Positions 27,743 through 38,034 of a stretch of DNA of 64,000 nt are shown here, one piece after another. Under the pieces are notes generated by a model, which saw only the letters and a program-made list of their open reading frames with translations, was not told where the DNA came from and made no database searches. Origin of the DNA: Azospirillum picis (GTDB taxonomy: Bacteria; Pseudomonadota; Alphaproteobacteria; Azospirillales; Azospirillaceae). Made by a program: the position numbers and the translations under genes. Numbering within the stretch: position 1 is the stretch's first letter; each line of letters opens with the position of its first letter. The stretch is from NCBI RefSeq assembly GCF_017876115.1, contig NZ_JAGINO010000001.1, forward strand, positions 124,001 to 188,000. The letters are read 5' to 3'.

Positions 27743-28155
27743 TGCTGGGGGCATCGGGTTCCTTCGGCGCCCCCACCATGCCGCTCGACCGCGCCCTCCG
27801 ATTACGTCGCCGATGACCCGGACTTCCGGATCCTCGCCTTATCCGACATACCGCAATATTGACCAAAGTCCTGCTTGGGAGTGCGGCAGGGCCGACCGTA
27901 GTCGTGTCGAAACCGGAGTGGAATTCTATTCCGCCCTCACGCCTCGCGAAATATCCCTGGCGTGTTTCGCACCAAGCCGCCGATATTCGCACATCCATTC
28001 ACATTGTGACGCCCTGACATTCCGGACGTGCAATTGCCGCTATCCAAAGCGTCTCTTTATGACTGTTTGCGAATGCATGAAAATGACTGCTCAAGGTGCG
28101 GACAGTCAGGCATTCGCAACAATAAGCGCCTGGAAGCACAAGCAAGGAACGCCCG
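27743..28155. other. Intergenic gap with no recognisable gene
   Basis: About 410 bases of mixed composition, less GC-rich from 27840 on, upstream of the CoA-transferase gene. No open frame resembles a protein family. The last 100 bases presumably carry the promoter; CAAGGAA before 28156 is the likely ribosome site. Confidence 0.5.
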
Positions 28156-29664
28156 ATGTACCGAGACCGCATTCGATTGAAGTCGCTGTGGGGTAAGGTG
28201 GTGCCGCCGGAAGAAGCGGCCCTCCTGATCAGGGATGGCATGACCGTCGGCATGAGCGGCTTCACCCGCGCCGGCGATGCCAAGGCCGTGCCGCTGGCCC
28301 TGGCCGAGCGCGCCGCCTCCGAAAACCTGAAGATCACGCTGATGACCGGCGCCTCGCTGGGCAACGACGTGGACAAGATCCTGACGGAAGCCGGGGTGCT
28401 GTCGCGCCGCCTGCCCTTCCAGGCCGACCCGGTCCTGCGCAAGGCGATCAACCGCGGCGAGGTCATGTTCGTCGACCAGCACCTGTCCGAAACGGTGGAA
28501 CTGCTGCGGTCGCGCCAGATGGGACCGGTCGATGTCGCGGTGATCGAGGCCTGCGCCATCACCGAAACCGGCGGCATCGTGCCGACCACCTCGATCGGCA
28601 ACTCCGCGACCTTCGCCATTCTGGCCGAGAAGATCATCATCGAGCTGAACCTGACCCAGCCGCTCGAACTGGAGGGGATGCACGACGTCTATATCCCGAC
28701 CCGGCGGCCCTTTCGCGAGCCGATCCCGGTGGTCACGGCGGAAAGCCGGGCCGGGCTGCCCTACATCCCGATCGACCCGTCGAAGATCGCGGCCATCGTG
28801 GTGACCCGCAAGCAGGACAGTTCGGCCAGCATCCTGCCGCCGGACGACGAGACCAAGGCGATCGCCGGGCACCTGATCGAATTCCTCGACCGCGAGGTCC
28901 GTCAGGGGCGCCTCGGCCGCTCGCTGGCGCCGCTGCAGGCCGGGATCGGCACCATCGCCAACGCCGTGCTGCATGGGCTGGCCGACGGGCCGTTCCACGA
29001 CCTGACCATGTACAGCGAGGTGCTGCAGGACAGCACCTTCGAGCTGTTCGACGCCGGCAGGCTGACGTTCGCCTCGGGGTCCTCGATCACACTCAGCGCC
29101 GGAAAATATGCCGAGGTCCTGCCGAAGATCGGCAGCTACAAGGGACGGCTGCTGCTGCGCCCGCAGGAGATCTCCAACCATCCCGAGGTCATCCGCCGGC
29201 TGGGCGTCATCGGCATCAACACCGCGCTGGAGTGCGACATCTACGGCAACGTCAACTCCACCCACGTCAACGGCACGCAGATGATGAACGGCATCGGCGG
29301 GTCCGGCGATTTCGCGCGCAATGGCCATCTCGCCATCTTCGTCACGAAGTCCCTGGCCAAGGGCGGGGCGATCTCCAGCATCGTGCCGATGGTCAGCCAC
29401 GTCGACCACAACGAGCATGACGTCGACGTGCTGGTGACGGAAACCGGTCTGGCGGATCTGCGCGGGCTGGCGCCGCGGGAGCGGGCGGAGACGATCATCC
29501 GCAACTGCGTCCATCCCGCCTATCGCGAGCTGGCGGCCGACTATCACCGCCGGGCCCTCCAGCGCGGGGGCCACACGCCGCACCTGCTGGAGGAGGCGTT
29601 CGCCTGGCATGTCCGCTACCAGCAGACCGGCAGCATGATGGCCGGTGACGGTATCGCCGGATAG
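28156..29664 (+). CDS. Acetyl-CoA hydrolase / succinyl-CoA:acetate CoA-transferase family protein
   Basis: 502 residues, matching the family length of about 500-510. RDGMTVGMSGFTRAGDAKAVP starts the first CoA-transferase domain. The second domain has LQAGIGTIANAVLHGL and LTMYSEVLQDSTFELFDAG, whose Glu is the probable CoA-accepting residue. NSTHVNGTQMMNGIGGSGDFARNG is a strong family signature. Members either hydrolyse acetyl-CoA or, more often in bacteria, exchange CoA between succinyl-CoA and acetate to assimilate or dispose of acetate. The gene stands alone and ends 28 bases before a GC hairpin. Confidence 0.9.
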   Translation: MYRDRIRLKSLWGKVVPPEEAALLIRDGMTVGMSGFTRAGDAKAVPLALAERAASENLKITLMTGASLGNDVDKILTEAGVLSRRLPFQADPVLRKAINRGEVMFVDQHLSETVELLRSRQMGPVDVAVIEACAITETGGIVPTTSIGNSATFAILAEKIIIELNLTQPLELEGMHDVYIPTRRPFREPIPVVTAESRAGLPYIPIDPSKIAAIVVTRKQDSSASILPPDDETKAIAGHLIEFLDREVRQGRLGRSLAPLQAGIGTIANAVLHGLADGPFHDLTMYSEVLQDSTFELFDAGRLTFASGSSITLSAGKYAEVLPKIGSYKGRLLLRPQEISNHPEVIRRLGVIGINTALECDIYGNVNSTHVNGTQMMNGIGGSGDFARNGHLAIFVTKSLAKGGAISSIVPMVSHVDHNEHDVDVLVTETGLADLRGLAPRERAETIIRNCVHPAYRELAADYHRRALQRGGHTPHLLEEAFAWHVRYQQTGSMMAGDGIAG

Positions 29665-29692
29665 GGGGCCGGCGCCGGGTGGTTGAAAGCAG

Positions 29693-29718
29693 GTGGGCCG
29701 CGGAGTGCCGCGGCCCAC
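29693..29718 (+). terminator. GC-rich hairpin after the CoA-transferase gene
   Basis: A perfect 11-bp stem, GTGGGCCGCGG with CCGCGGCCCAC, around an AGTG loop. There is no T-run, so termination may need Rho or be weak. Confidence 0.5.
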
Positions 29719-29737
29719 TCGTGTCAGCTATCCCGCA

Positions 29738-29923
29738 TCACCCGTGCTGACCACCGGCCCTTTCCAAGTATAGAAGAAGAGCCGGAAAATAGTGCTTTCG
29801 ACCGGACGAGATCTTCTCGCAGAAACGACGAGCAGAACCGCTTTTGAGCCATTCCTCAAGCTGTCCGCTGTTGCGTTTCTCCGCGACGATGTTATCGATC
29901 GCGTCCAAAATCTTGTGTATCAC
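29738..29923 (-). CDS. Possible small protein, unknown
   Basis: 61 codons starting at GTG, with GAGG ten bases upstream. The product is mixed charged (DNIVAEKRNSGQLEEWLKSG) with no signal peptide and no family I recognise. The local base composition is less GC-rich than the surroundings, and codon choice is less biased than in neighbouring genes. It may be a real small gene of foreign origin or a chance frame. Confidence 0.35.
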   Translation of the reverse strand: MIHKILDAIDNIVAEKRNSGQLEEWLKSGSARRFCEKISSGRKHYFPALLLYLERAGGQHG

Positions 29924-30074
29924 CTCGGGCCTCGTCTTTTACAAACCGTGGCGGCGTTTTCGTCGCCCGTGCATTCTTATATGGCCCAGGTGATGGTGAG
30001 TGGCCGTGCAATCTGGGAATGGCTGTGTGTTGCAATGCACAAAACTGTCGGTGCCGTATCCGGATTTCCCCGCT

Positions 30075-30794
30075 TCACGCGCTTTCCCGCTCCGCTTCGG
30101 GCGGCCGCAGGACCTGCCCGGTGGGACACAGGCGCAGCAGGACGCACCGGTCGCAGGCCGGTGCGTGGTGGTAGCAGCAGCGCTGGCCATGCAGCATCAT
30201 GACCTCGTGGTTGTCGTAGAGCTGCTGGGCGTCCCAGTCGGCGGGAAGTTGCGCCGCCAGCACGGCATGCGAAGGCCCGACGGCAAGGCTGGCGGGGATC
30301 AGCCCGGTGCGCACGGCCACCCGGTGATGATGGCTGTCGACCGGCAATGCCGCCTGCCGCAGGGTGGAGAAGCTCAGCACCGCCGCGCTGGTCTTCGGCC
30401 CCACCCCCGGAAGCTCCTCCAGCCAGGCACGCGCCTCCGGCACAGGCATGCCGGTCAGCAGGTCGAGCGACAGGGTGCCGACCCGCTCGGTGATCCGGCG
30501 CAGCACCGCCTGGATGCGCGGGGCCTTCTGCTCCGGCCAGGTGACGCCGGCGATGGTTTCCTCCACCTCAGCCACCGGGGCGTCGCGCACCGCTTCCCAG
30601 TCCGGCCAGCGCCGCCGCAGCGCCTTGAAGGCGGCACCGGAGGCGGCGTTGCGGGTGCGGTGCGACAGCAGCGACGACACCAGCTCGCTCAGCGGGTCGA
30701 GGCTGTGGAAATAGGCGACCGGGCAGCCGTGGACGGTGCACAGCAGCCGGTGGATTTCGAGCGCCTTGTCGCGCAGTGCCGCGGGGTCGGTCAT
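30075..30794 (-). CDS. Endonuclease III-like DNA glycosylase with Fe-S cluster
   Basis: 239 residues. The helix-hairpin-helix LEELPGVGPKTSAAVLSFS carries the catalytic lysine. VDSHHHRVAVRTGL carries the catalytic aspartate (usual form VDTHVxRV, here Ser and His). The C-terminus has the complete C-x6-C-x2-C-x5-C cluster (CYHHAPACDRCVLLRLC). It should remove oxidised pyrimidines, but the variant around the aspartate places it outside canonical Nth. The genome presumably has a separate standard Nth. The start ATG is at 30792-30794. Confidence 0.85.
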   Translation of the reverse strand: MTDPAALRDKALEIHRLLCTVHGCPVAYFHSLDPLSELVSSLLSHRTRNAASGAAFKALRRRWPDWEAVRDAPVAEVEETIAGVTWPEQKAPRIQAVLRRITERVGTLSLDLLTGMPVPEARAWLEELPGVGPKTSAAVLSFSTLRQAALPVDSHHHRVAVRTGLIPASLAVGPSHAVLAAQLPADWDAQQLYDNHEVMMLHGQRCCYHHAPACDRCVLLRLCPTGQVLRPPEAERESA

Positions 30795-30852
30795 GGAGCC
30801 GACAACAGGGCGGCGGTCCAGGCGTTACCGGTAAATCGTCGCCGCCATCGTC

Positions 30853-32715
30853 TTACCCCACCAGTCCCGACATCACCGCACGGAGCTGCGCCGGCTTCAC
30901 CGGCTTGTTCAGCACCAGGCAGCCCGCGGCCTTCGCCTCGTCGGCCAGTTCCGGGGTGCGGTTGGCGGTGACGATCACGGCGGGAAGGATGCGGCCGCAG
31001 GCGGCGCGCAGCCGCGCCACCTCGTTGACGCCCAGCGCGCCGTCGTCGAGATGGTAGTCGGCGATCAGCAGGTCCGGCGGCTGCGGCATGCCGGAGAGGA
31101 GGGCAAGCGCCTGGTCGCCGCTGGTGGCCGACACCACGTCGCAGGCCCAGCCGCGCAGCAACGCCTCCATTCCCGCCACCACGGCCGGCTCGTTGTCCAG
31201 CACCAGCACCGAGGTGCCGGCCAGCCGGTTGGCCATCGGCCGGGAAGCGACGCTGGCCGGACGTGCGGCGCGGCGCTCGGTGCCGCGCGGCACGGTGACG
31301 GCGAAGACCGACCCCCGCCCCGGCTCCGACCGCACGGTGATCGGATGGTCAAGCATGCGGGCGACGCGGTCGACGATGGCGAGGCCAAGCCCCATGCCGC
31401 GGTCCCGACCCTTGGTGACCGGGGTGTCGAGCCGGCGGAATTCCTGGAAGATCTCGGCGATCTTGTCGCGCGGGATGCCGGGGCCGTTGTCCCACACCTC
31501 GATGCGGATGCCGTCGCCGACCCGGCGGCAGCCGACGACCACCCGGCCGCCCTGGACGTAGCGCAGCGCATTGGAGAGGAAGTTCTGCACGATCCGGCGC
31601 AGCAGCCGCATGTCGCTGCGGACCACCGCCCCCGACCCCACCACCTTCAGGTCGATGCCGCGCTCCGCCGCCACGGCGGCATACTCGGTGGCGAGCGGCG
31701 CCAGGATGCCGCGCAGCGGGAAATCGGTCACTTCGGGCGTCACCGCCCCCGCATCCAGCTTGGAGATGTCCAGCAGCGCCGACAGCAGATCCTCGACCGA
31801 CGCCAGGGCGACGTCGATGTTCTCCACCAGCTCGGCATTGGCGTCGGGCTGCTCCAGGTCGGCGAGCGCCGAGACGAACAGGCGGGCGGCGTTCAACGGC
31901 TGCAGCAGGTCGTGGCTGGCGGCGGCGATGAAGCGGGTCTTGGACAGGTTGGCGCGGTCGGCCTCGGCCTTGGCCTGCTGCAACTGGTCGTTCAGCAGCA
32001 TCAGGGCGGATTTCTCCGCCTGCTCGGACTCGCGCCGCCGCTCCTCCTCCCGCTTGATCACGGTGATGTCGGTATAGACCCCGACGATGCCGCCGTCGCG
32101 GGTGCGCCGCTCGTTCACCTGGATCCAGCGGCCGTCGGCAAGCCGGTTGAGGAAGACGCCCTTCAGGTCGTGTCGGTGTTCCATCCGCTCGCGCAGCCAG
32201 ACGTCCGGCGGCGGCTCGCTGACGGCACCGGCCGCTGCGACCATGGCGACCAGGTCGTTGAAGCGGATGCCGGCCTGGATGCGGCCCGCCACCGCCGGCC
32301 AATAGGACAGGTATTTGCGGTTGCACAGCACCAGCCGGTCGGCGGAGTCGAACAGGGCGAATCCCTCGTTCACCGACTCGATCGCCTCGAACAGGCGGGT
32401 TCGCATCGTTTCCGCCAGCTCCTTGGCGCGGGCGTGGTCGCGGTTGCTGTCCTCCAGCTTGTGCAGCGCGCGCTCCAGCTCCAGGGTGCGCTCCCGGATC
32501 TTCTGCTCCAGCACGATGGCCGTCTGGAACAGCGAGAAGGCACCGCCCTGGAAGTCCATCGACCGCTCGACGCGGTCCATCAGCACCTTGTTGATGCGCT
32601 GGAGCTTGGCGTTCTCCCTCTCGAGCTCGGCGATACGGTCGGCGGGGCTTGCCGTGACCGGGGTCCGGGGCGGCGGGCTGCGGGTGGGATGATGGTGGGG
32701 GGGAATGCCGGACAT
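30853..32715 (-). CDS. PAS hybrid histidine kinase / response regulator (NahK-like)
   Basis: 620 residues with no membrane helix. The order is a coiled coil (about 25-110), a PAS domain (112-222), a second coiled coil, HisKA with His268 in AAASHDLLQPLNAARL, an ATPase domain (N, G1 DNGPGIP, G2 GMGLGLAI), and a C-terminal receiver (VLVLDNEPAVV, phospho-Asp in LLIADYHLDD, Lys in LNKPVKP). The layout and the SHDLLQPLNA box match NahK-type kinases. The FIST-domain gene directly upstream (5-base gap) is the known partner arrangement of NosP-NahK, a nitric-oxide-responsive pair in Pseudomonas and Shewanella. Function as an NO-linked biofilm/motility kinase is inference. Confidence 0.85.
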   Translation of the reverse strand: MSGIPPHHHPTRSPPPRTPVTASPADRIAELERENAKLQRINKVLMDRVERSMDFQGGAFSLFQTAIVLEQKIRERTLELERALHKLEDSNRDHARAKELAETMRTRLFEAIESVNEGFALFDSADRLVLCNRKYLSYWPAVAGRIQAGIRFNDLVAMVAAAGAVSEPPPDVWLRERMEHRHDLKGVFLNRLADGRWIQVNERRTRDGGIVGVYTDITVIKREEERRRESEQAEKSALMLLNDQLQQAKAEADRANLSKTRFIAAASHDLLQPLNAARLFVSALADLEQPDANAELVENIDVALASVEDLLSALLDISKLDAGAVTPEVTDFPLRGILAPLATEYAAVAAERGIDLKVVGSGAVVRSDMRLLRRIVQNFLSNALRYVQGGRVVVGCRRVGDGIRIEVWDNGPGIPRDKIAEIFQEFRRLDTPVTKGRDRGMGLGLAIVDRVARMLDHPITVRSEPGRGSVFAVTVPRGTERRAARPASVASRPMANRLAGTSVLVLDNEPAVVAGMEALLRGWACDVVSATSGDQALALLSGMPQPPDLLIADYHLDDGALGVNEVARLRAACGRILPAVIVTANRTPELADEAKAAGCLVLNKPVKPAQLRAVMSGLVG

Positions 32716-32720
32716 GGCTT

Positions 32721-33941
32721 TCAGCGCCCTCCGATGGCGACGCCCGTGAAGGTCTGGTTGACATGCATGCCGTTGACCTGCTCGCCGTATGCGCAGAATC
32801 CGACAACCCGATGGCGGGCCAGCCGTTCCGACATCACCGCATTCAATTGCCGCTGTTCCATTTCGAGGCGGCGCAGGATGCAGTCGCAGCCCAGGATCAG
32901 GTCGGGGGCGCCGACCTCCGCCTCGATGCTGTTGATCAGCCCGTCGAAATTGGCGACCGGATCCACCCCTTCGGCCACAGTCAGCACGATGCCCTCGTCG
33001 ATGGCGCAGAAGAAGGTGAGGCTCTCGTCGTCGTTCACCTTCTGGATCGAACGGACATGATACTGCCCTCCCACCCGCACGACGACCGGATGAGCGGCGA
33101 AGATCATCGGGGTCAGCGGCTCGCCTTCCAGCCCGACCAGCCGGGCATATTCGCGTCCGGCCGGCTCGGCGTTGATCTCGGTGACGATGCGATGCTGCGG
33201 ATCCGCCCCGGTGACGACCATCTTGCGGTCCGAGCTGACGAAATGCTGGGTCCGGAAGACGGTGAAGGGGCGGGTCGTGGTGAACAGCGCCACCACGGCG
33301 GCATTGGGATGGAACGCGCCGTCATGCAGGACGAAGGTGCGTTCGAAATGAAGGTCGTCCCCGGCCGAGGCCCCGAACAGAGGGATGTCGATCAGCGCAT
33401 TGTGCAGGGCGCTGACCACCGTTTCCTCGCTCATCGCCAGCCCGTCGATCAGCAGCATGGCGAAGCTGCGGGCCGTCTCGCCGAGCGGCACCGGCCGCGC
33501 CGTCATCGCACGGTCGCGGGCCGACAGCAGGGTCTGGGCGATCTCGGTGCTGTCGGCGATCTCGAAACGGTCGACATGGTCGACCAGTGCGGTGACGATG
33601 GAAAAATCCTCGGCCGGGAAGCCGACGGCGACCACCGCACCGGTGGTGTAGCCGCCGGGACCGATCTCGCCCGCCGTGGTGCAGCCGATGATCGGGACGG
33701 TGCCGAAGCGGTCCGCCAGCGCGGCGGCCAGAGCGATCCGATCATAACTCGGTGCGCAGAAGACGACGACCAGCTCCAGGGCGGTGTCGCCGAGCCTTTC
33801 CCGCAGCTCCCGCGCGGCAGCGTCCGGCTGTTCCGCATGCGAAACCGCGCGCGGAAGGCCGTCACCCGAGGCCCCGCTCTCCGCCGTCTCGAACGTCTCC
33901 CCCGCCTGCCCCCGGTCTTTCGCCGGGATTGTTGCGGACAT
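32721..33941 (-). CDS. FIST N/C domain sensory protein (NosP-like)
   Basis: 406 residues. FIST_N (about 55-235) includes LVVVFCAPSYD, GCTTAGEIGPGGY and LLIDGLAMSEE. FIST_C (about 240-400) ends with GCDCILRRLEMEQRQ, then GFCAYGEQVNGMHVNQTFTGVAIG, the family hallmark. FIST proteins bind small ligands. The NosP subgroup binds haem and nitric oxide and controls the kinase encoded next to it. Here a NahK-like hybrid kinase follows 5 bases after the stop, so the two are cotranscribed. Haem binding cannot be shown from sequence alone. The N-terminal 45 residues look disordered. Confidence 0.85.
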   Translation of the reverse strand: MSATIPAKDRGQAGETFETAESGASGDGLPRAVSHAEQPDAAARELRERLGDTALELVVVFCAPSYDRIALAAALADRFGTVPIIGCTTAGEIGPGGYTTGAVVAVGFPAEDFSIVTALVDHVDRFEIADSTEIAQTLLSARDRAMTARPVPLGETARSFAMLLIDGLAMSEETVVSALHNALIDIPLFGASAGDDLHFERTFVLHDGAFHPNAAVVALFTTTRPFTVFRTQHFVSSDRKMVVTGADPQHRIVTEINAEPAGREYARLVGLEGEPLTPMIFAAHPVVVRVGGQYHVRSIQKVNDDESLTFFCAIDEGIVLTVAEGVDPVANFDGLINSIEAEVGAPDLILGCDCILRRLEMEQRQLNAVMSERLARHRVVGFCAYGEQVNGMHVNQTFTGVAIGGR

Positions 33942-34050
33942 GGCGTCTCCCTCCGTCCGCGGATGCGATACGGCAAGGGTACTCCAGGGATGTCGGCGGG
34001 CAAGCCCAATTCGCGGGCCGGTGATGGCGGGCATCGTCGGTACGGACTCC

Positions 34051-34431
34051 TCAGACTGTTTCCGCCGGGACCGGGTCCGGCAGGCCGGGCAGTTCCTCGT
34101 CGGCGAAGAGCCTGGCCTTGGCAGTGAACCGCACGCCGTCCGGCGCTTCCAGGGAGAAACCGCCGCCGCGCGCCTGGATAACGTCCAGAATGACCTGGCT
34201 GTTGCGCCACCAGTCGAAGGTGTCGTCCGCCATGCAGAAGGGCGTTCCTCCGACATGGCCGATGCACAGGTCCCGCCCGCCCATCCGGAACTCACCCCGC
34301 GGCAGGCACAGCGGTGCCGAACCGTCGCAGCAGCCGCCGGACAGGTGGAGCATCAGGGGGCCGTGCCGGACATACAGGCGGTCCAGCAGGGCCATCGCCT
34401 CGGGGGTGGCGGCGACACGGCCAGTGGGCAT
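34051..34431 (-). CDS. DUF779 protein
   Basis: 126 residues with the cysteine-rich segment HLSGGCCDGSAPLC (about 30-43) and FDWWRNSQVILDV, the family pattern of DUF779. Members are nearly always found beside aldehyde dehydrogenases of the AldA/AcoD/ExaC group, as here. Their biochemical role is unknown. GGAGGA gives a strong ribosome site. A terminator hairpin stands between it and the upstream dehydrogenase gene, so its expression is probably by read-through. Confidence 0.85.
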   Translation of the reverse strand: MPTGRVAATPEAMALLDRLYVRHGPLMLHLSGGCCDGSAPLCLPRGEFRMGGRDLCIGHVGGTPFCMADDTFDWWRNSQVILDVIQARGGGFSLEAPDGVRFTAKARLFADEELPGLPDPVPAETV

Positions 34432-34484
34432 TGTCGGTCCTCCGTCATGCCTCTCCTCAAGCCCGCTCCCGCGGTTCGAGAAGG

Positions 34485-34520
34485 AAGAAAGAAAAGGGCC
34501 GGGGAACGCACCCCCGGCCC
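34485..34520 (-). terminator. Intrinsic terminator between the aldehyde dehydrogenase and DUF779 genes
   Basis: On the minus strand, GGGCCGGGG pairs with CCCCGGCCC (arms 34512-34520 and 34496-34504) and is followed by TTTTCTTTCTT. It would reduce transcription into the DUF779 gene. Confidence 0.75.
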
Positions 34521-34547
34521 AGGTTCGCCCGATAGGGAGGAGCACGC

Positions 34548-36068
<1,521 letters not shown>

Positions 36069-36250
36069 TGGGCCGTTCCTCTCAAGGTGGCGAACCGGTC
36101 AGGTTCCCGGTCCGGCGCGTTTGTCGACGCCATTGAGCCACTTCGGGAGGGAGGGGGTAAATTGTACTATGGAAGGAGACGGAGGGGTGGGGGAATTGTC
36201 CGTCCACCACCCAGTCGGTCCCCGCGGCGCGGACCCTCGTCCGCCGGCCT

Positions 36251-37243
36251 TCATTCCGCGGGATGCCGGTTCTCGACATAGCCCTTGCGCAGTTGCTCCT
36301 GGTACCAGCGGCGGTGATGCTCCATCGCCCAGTTCTCGTCGACCTCGCCGCAGCCCATGGCGTCGAAGGCGCCCTCCATGCCGATGGTGCCGATGTAGAT
36401 GTGGCCGATCACCGCGGCGATCAGCCCCGCCGCCACAAGGCCGTGGATGACGTGCAGGATCTGCATCCCGCCGATCCCGCTGAAGGCGAAGGGCACCATC
36501 ATCAGGTAGCCGGTGGCCGCCATGGCCATGCCGCCCAGCACGATGCTCCAGAACACCATCTTCTGGCCGGCATTGAAGCGCCCGGCCTCCGGATGGTGGC
36601 CGCCGGCCTTGGAGAAGAGCCCGCCCGCCGTCCTGATCCACAGCCAGTCGGCCTTCTCCGGGATATTGTCGCGCAGCCACAGCGCGAGGATCATCAGCAG
36701 CCCGACGACGAAGGGCACGCTGACGAAGTTGTGGATCGACTTCGACACCTCGGCCAGCGGCGTGAAGGCCTGGTGGCCGATCAGCGGAATCAGCAGGGGT
36801 CGGCCGAACGTCACGATCACCCCGGTCAGCGCCAGGGCCAGGAAGCTGACCGCCGTGGTCCAATGGGCGAAGCGGTCCAGCCAGTTGAAGCGCAGGACCA
36901 GCCGCCCCGACTTGCCGCCATGGATGCGGATGGTGCCGCGATAGAGGAAGAAGATCGCCAGCACCGCCGTCATGCCGATCGCAAGCCCGCCGATCGCCAG
37001 CCGCAGCGTGTGGCTGCGCCATTCCCGCCATTCCCGCCCCTCGGGCTGGATCAGCACGGCCAGCTTCTCGTCGGGAATGCTGACGCGGCCGATCACCTTG
37101 TCGTCCTGCGGGACGTAGAGCGGCACCTGCTCCTTCGTCGTCGGCGAGTTGGCGCCGGGGACCTGATAGAGCTGCGCCTGTGCGGCCATCGGAAGGGCCA
37201 GCAGGGCGATCAGCAGCAACAGGGCGTGCAGGGGGGGGCGCAT
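36251..37243 (-). CDS. fdhC: Formate dehydrogenase cytochrome b556 (gamma) subunit
   Basis: 330 residues. A signal peptide (ending PMAAQAQ) precedes a periplasmic segment. Four core transmembrane helices follow, with haem-ligand histidines in NWLDRFAHWTTAVSFLAL, KSIHNFVSVPF and LHVIHGLVAAGLIA. It anchors the enzyme and passes electrons from the Fe-S subunit to quinone. The extra N-terminal domain is common in alphaproteobacterial versions. It is the last gene of the minus-strand fdh operon, after a 134-base gap. Confidence 0.92.
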   Translation of the reverse strand: MRPPLHALLLLIALLALPMAAQAQLYQVPGANSPTTKEQVPLYVPQDDKVIGRVSIPDEKLAVLIQPEGREWREWRSHTLRLAIGGLAIGMTAVLAIFFLYRGTIRIHGGKSGRLVLRFNWLDRFAHWTTAVSFLALALTGVIVTFGRPLLIPLIGHQAFTPLAEVSKSIHNFVSVPFVVGLLMILALWLRDNIPEKADWLWIRTAGGLFSKAGGHHPEAGRFNAGQKMVFWSIVLGGMAMAATGYLMMVPFAFSGIGGMQILHVIHGLVAAGLIAAVIGHIYIGTIGMEGAFDAMGCGEVDENWAMEHHRRWYQEQLRKGYVENRHPAE

Positions 37244-37377
37244 GGTGGTCTCTCCCGAATGTCGTCCTTGTGCATCGGCCTTATGCATCGGCCTTGTGGA
37301 TCGGGAGAGGCGGCTCATGCCCCCTCCCCGACCCTTCCCCTCCCCGGCGGGAAGGGGGCGGCGCTTCCAGCCGGGGC

Positions 37378-38013
37378 TCATGCCCCTCCCGTGCTCGGCC
37401 CGCCGGGGGCGAAGGCGGAACCGCGGTCGTTGCGGCCGTAGGCGGTCGACCAGCCCGGCGCGCCCGAGCCGTAGCCGCGGCGCAGCGAGCGTTCCTGGTA
37501 GATGTCGGCCAGCACCGCGCCGTCGCCGGCCATCAGGGCGCGGGTGGAGCACATCTCGGCACACAGCGGCAGCTTGCCCTCCGCCAGGCGGTTGGCGCCG
37601 TATTTCTGGTATTCCTCGACGCTGCCGTCCGGTTCCGGCCCGCCGGCGCAGAAGGTGCACTTGTCCATCTTGCCGCGGCTGCCGAAGTCGGTGGTGCGCG
37701 GGTATTGCGGCGCGCCGAAGGGGCAGGCGTAGAAGCAGTAGCCGCAGCCGATGCACAGGTCCTTGCTGTGCAGCACCACGCCGTCCTCGGTCTGCAGGAA
37801 ACAGTCCACCGGGCACACCGCGGCGCAGGGCGGGTCGTTGCAGTGCATGCAGGCCATCGAGATCGACCGCTCACCCGGCTGCCCGTCGTTCAGCGTGACG
37901 AGGCGGCGGCGGTTGATGCCCCAGGGCACCTCATGCTCGTTCTTGCAGGCGGTGACGCAGGCGTTGCACTCGATGCAGCGCTCGGCGTCGCACAGGAATT
38001 TCATCCGGGCCAT
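37378..38013 (-). CDS. fdhB: Formate dehydrogenase iron-sulfur (beta) subunit
   Basis: 211 residues with four cysteine clusters: CIECNACVTACKNEH, CMHCNDPPCAAVCPVDC, CIGCGYCFYACPFGAP, and the split fourth (CTFC with CAEMC). It is a ferredoxin-like electron conduit of four 4Fe-4S centres between the molybdenum subunit and cytochrome b. It is shorter than E. coli FdnH and lacks its C-terminal membrane helix. It lies 21 bases after fdhA. Confidence 0.94.
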   Translation of the reverse strand: MARMKFLCDAERCIECNACVTACKNEHEVPWGINRRRLVTLNDGQPGERSISMACMHCNDPPCAAVCPVDCFLQTEDGVVLHSKDLCIGCGYCFYACPFGAPQYPRTTDFGSRGKMDKCTFCAGGPEPDGSVEEYQKYGANRLAEGKLPLCAEMCSTRALMAGDGAVLADIYQERSLRRGYGSGAPGWSTAYGRNDRGSAFAPGGPSTGGA

Positions 38014-38034
38014 GGTCTCTCGAACTCCCGTGCG

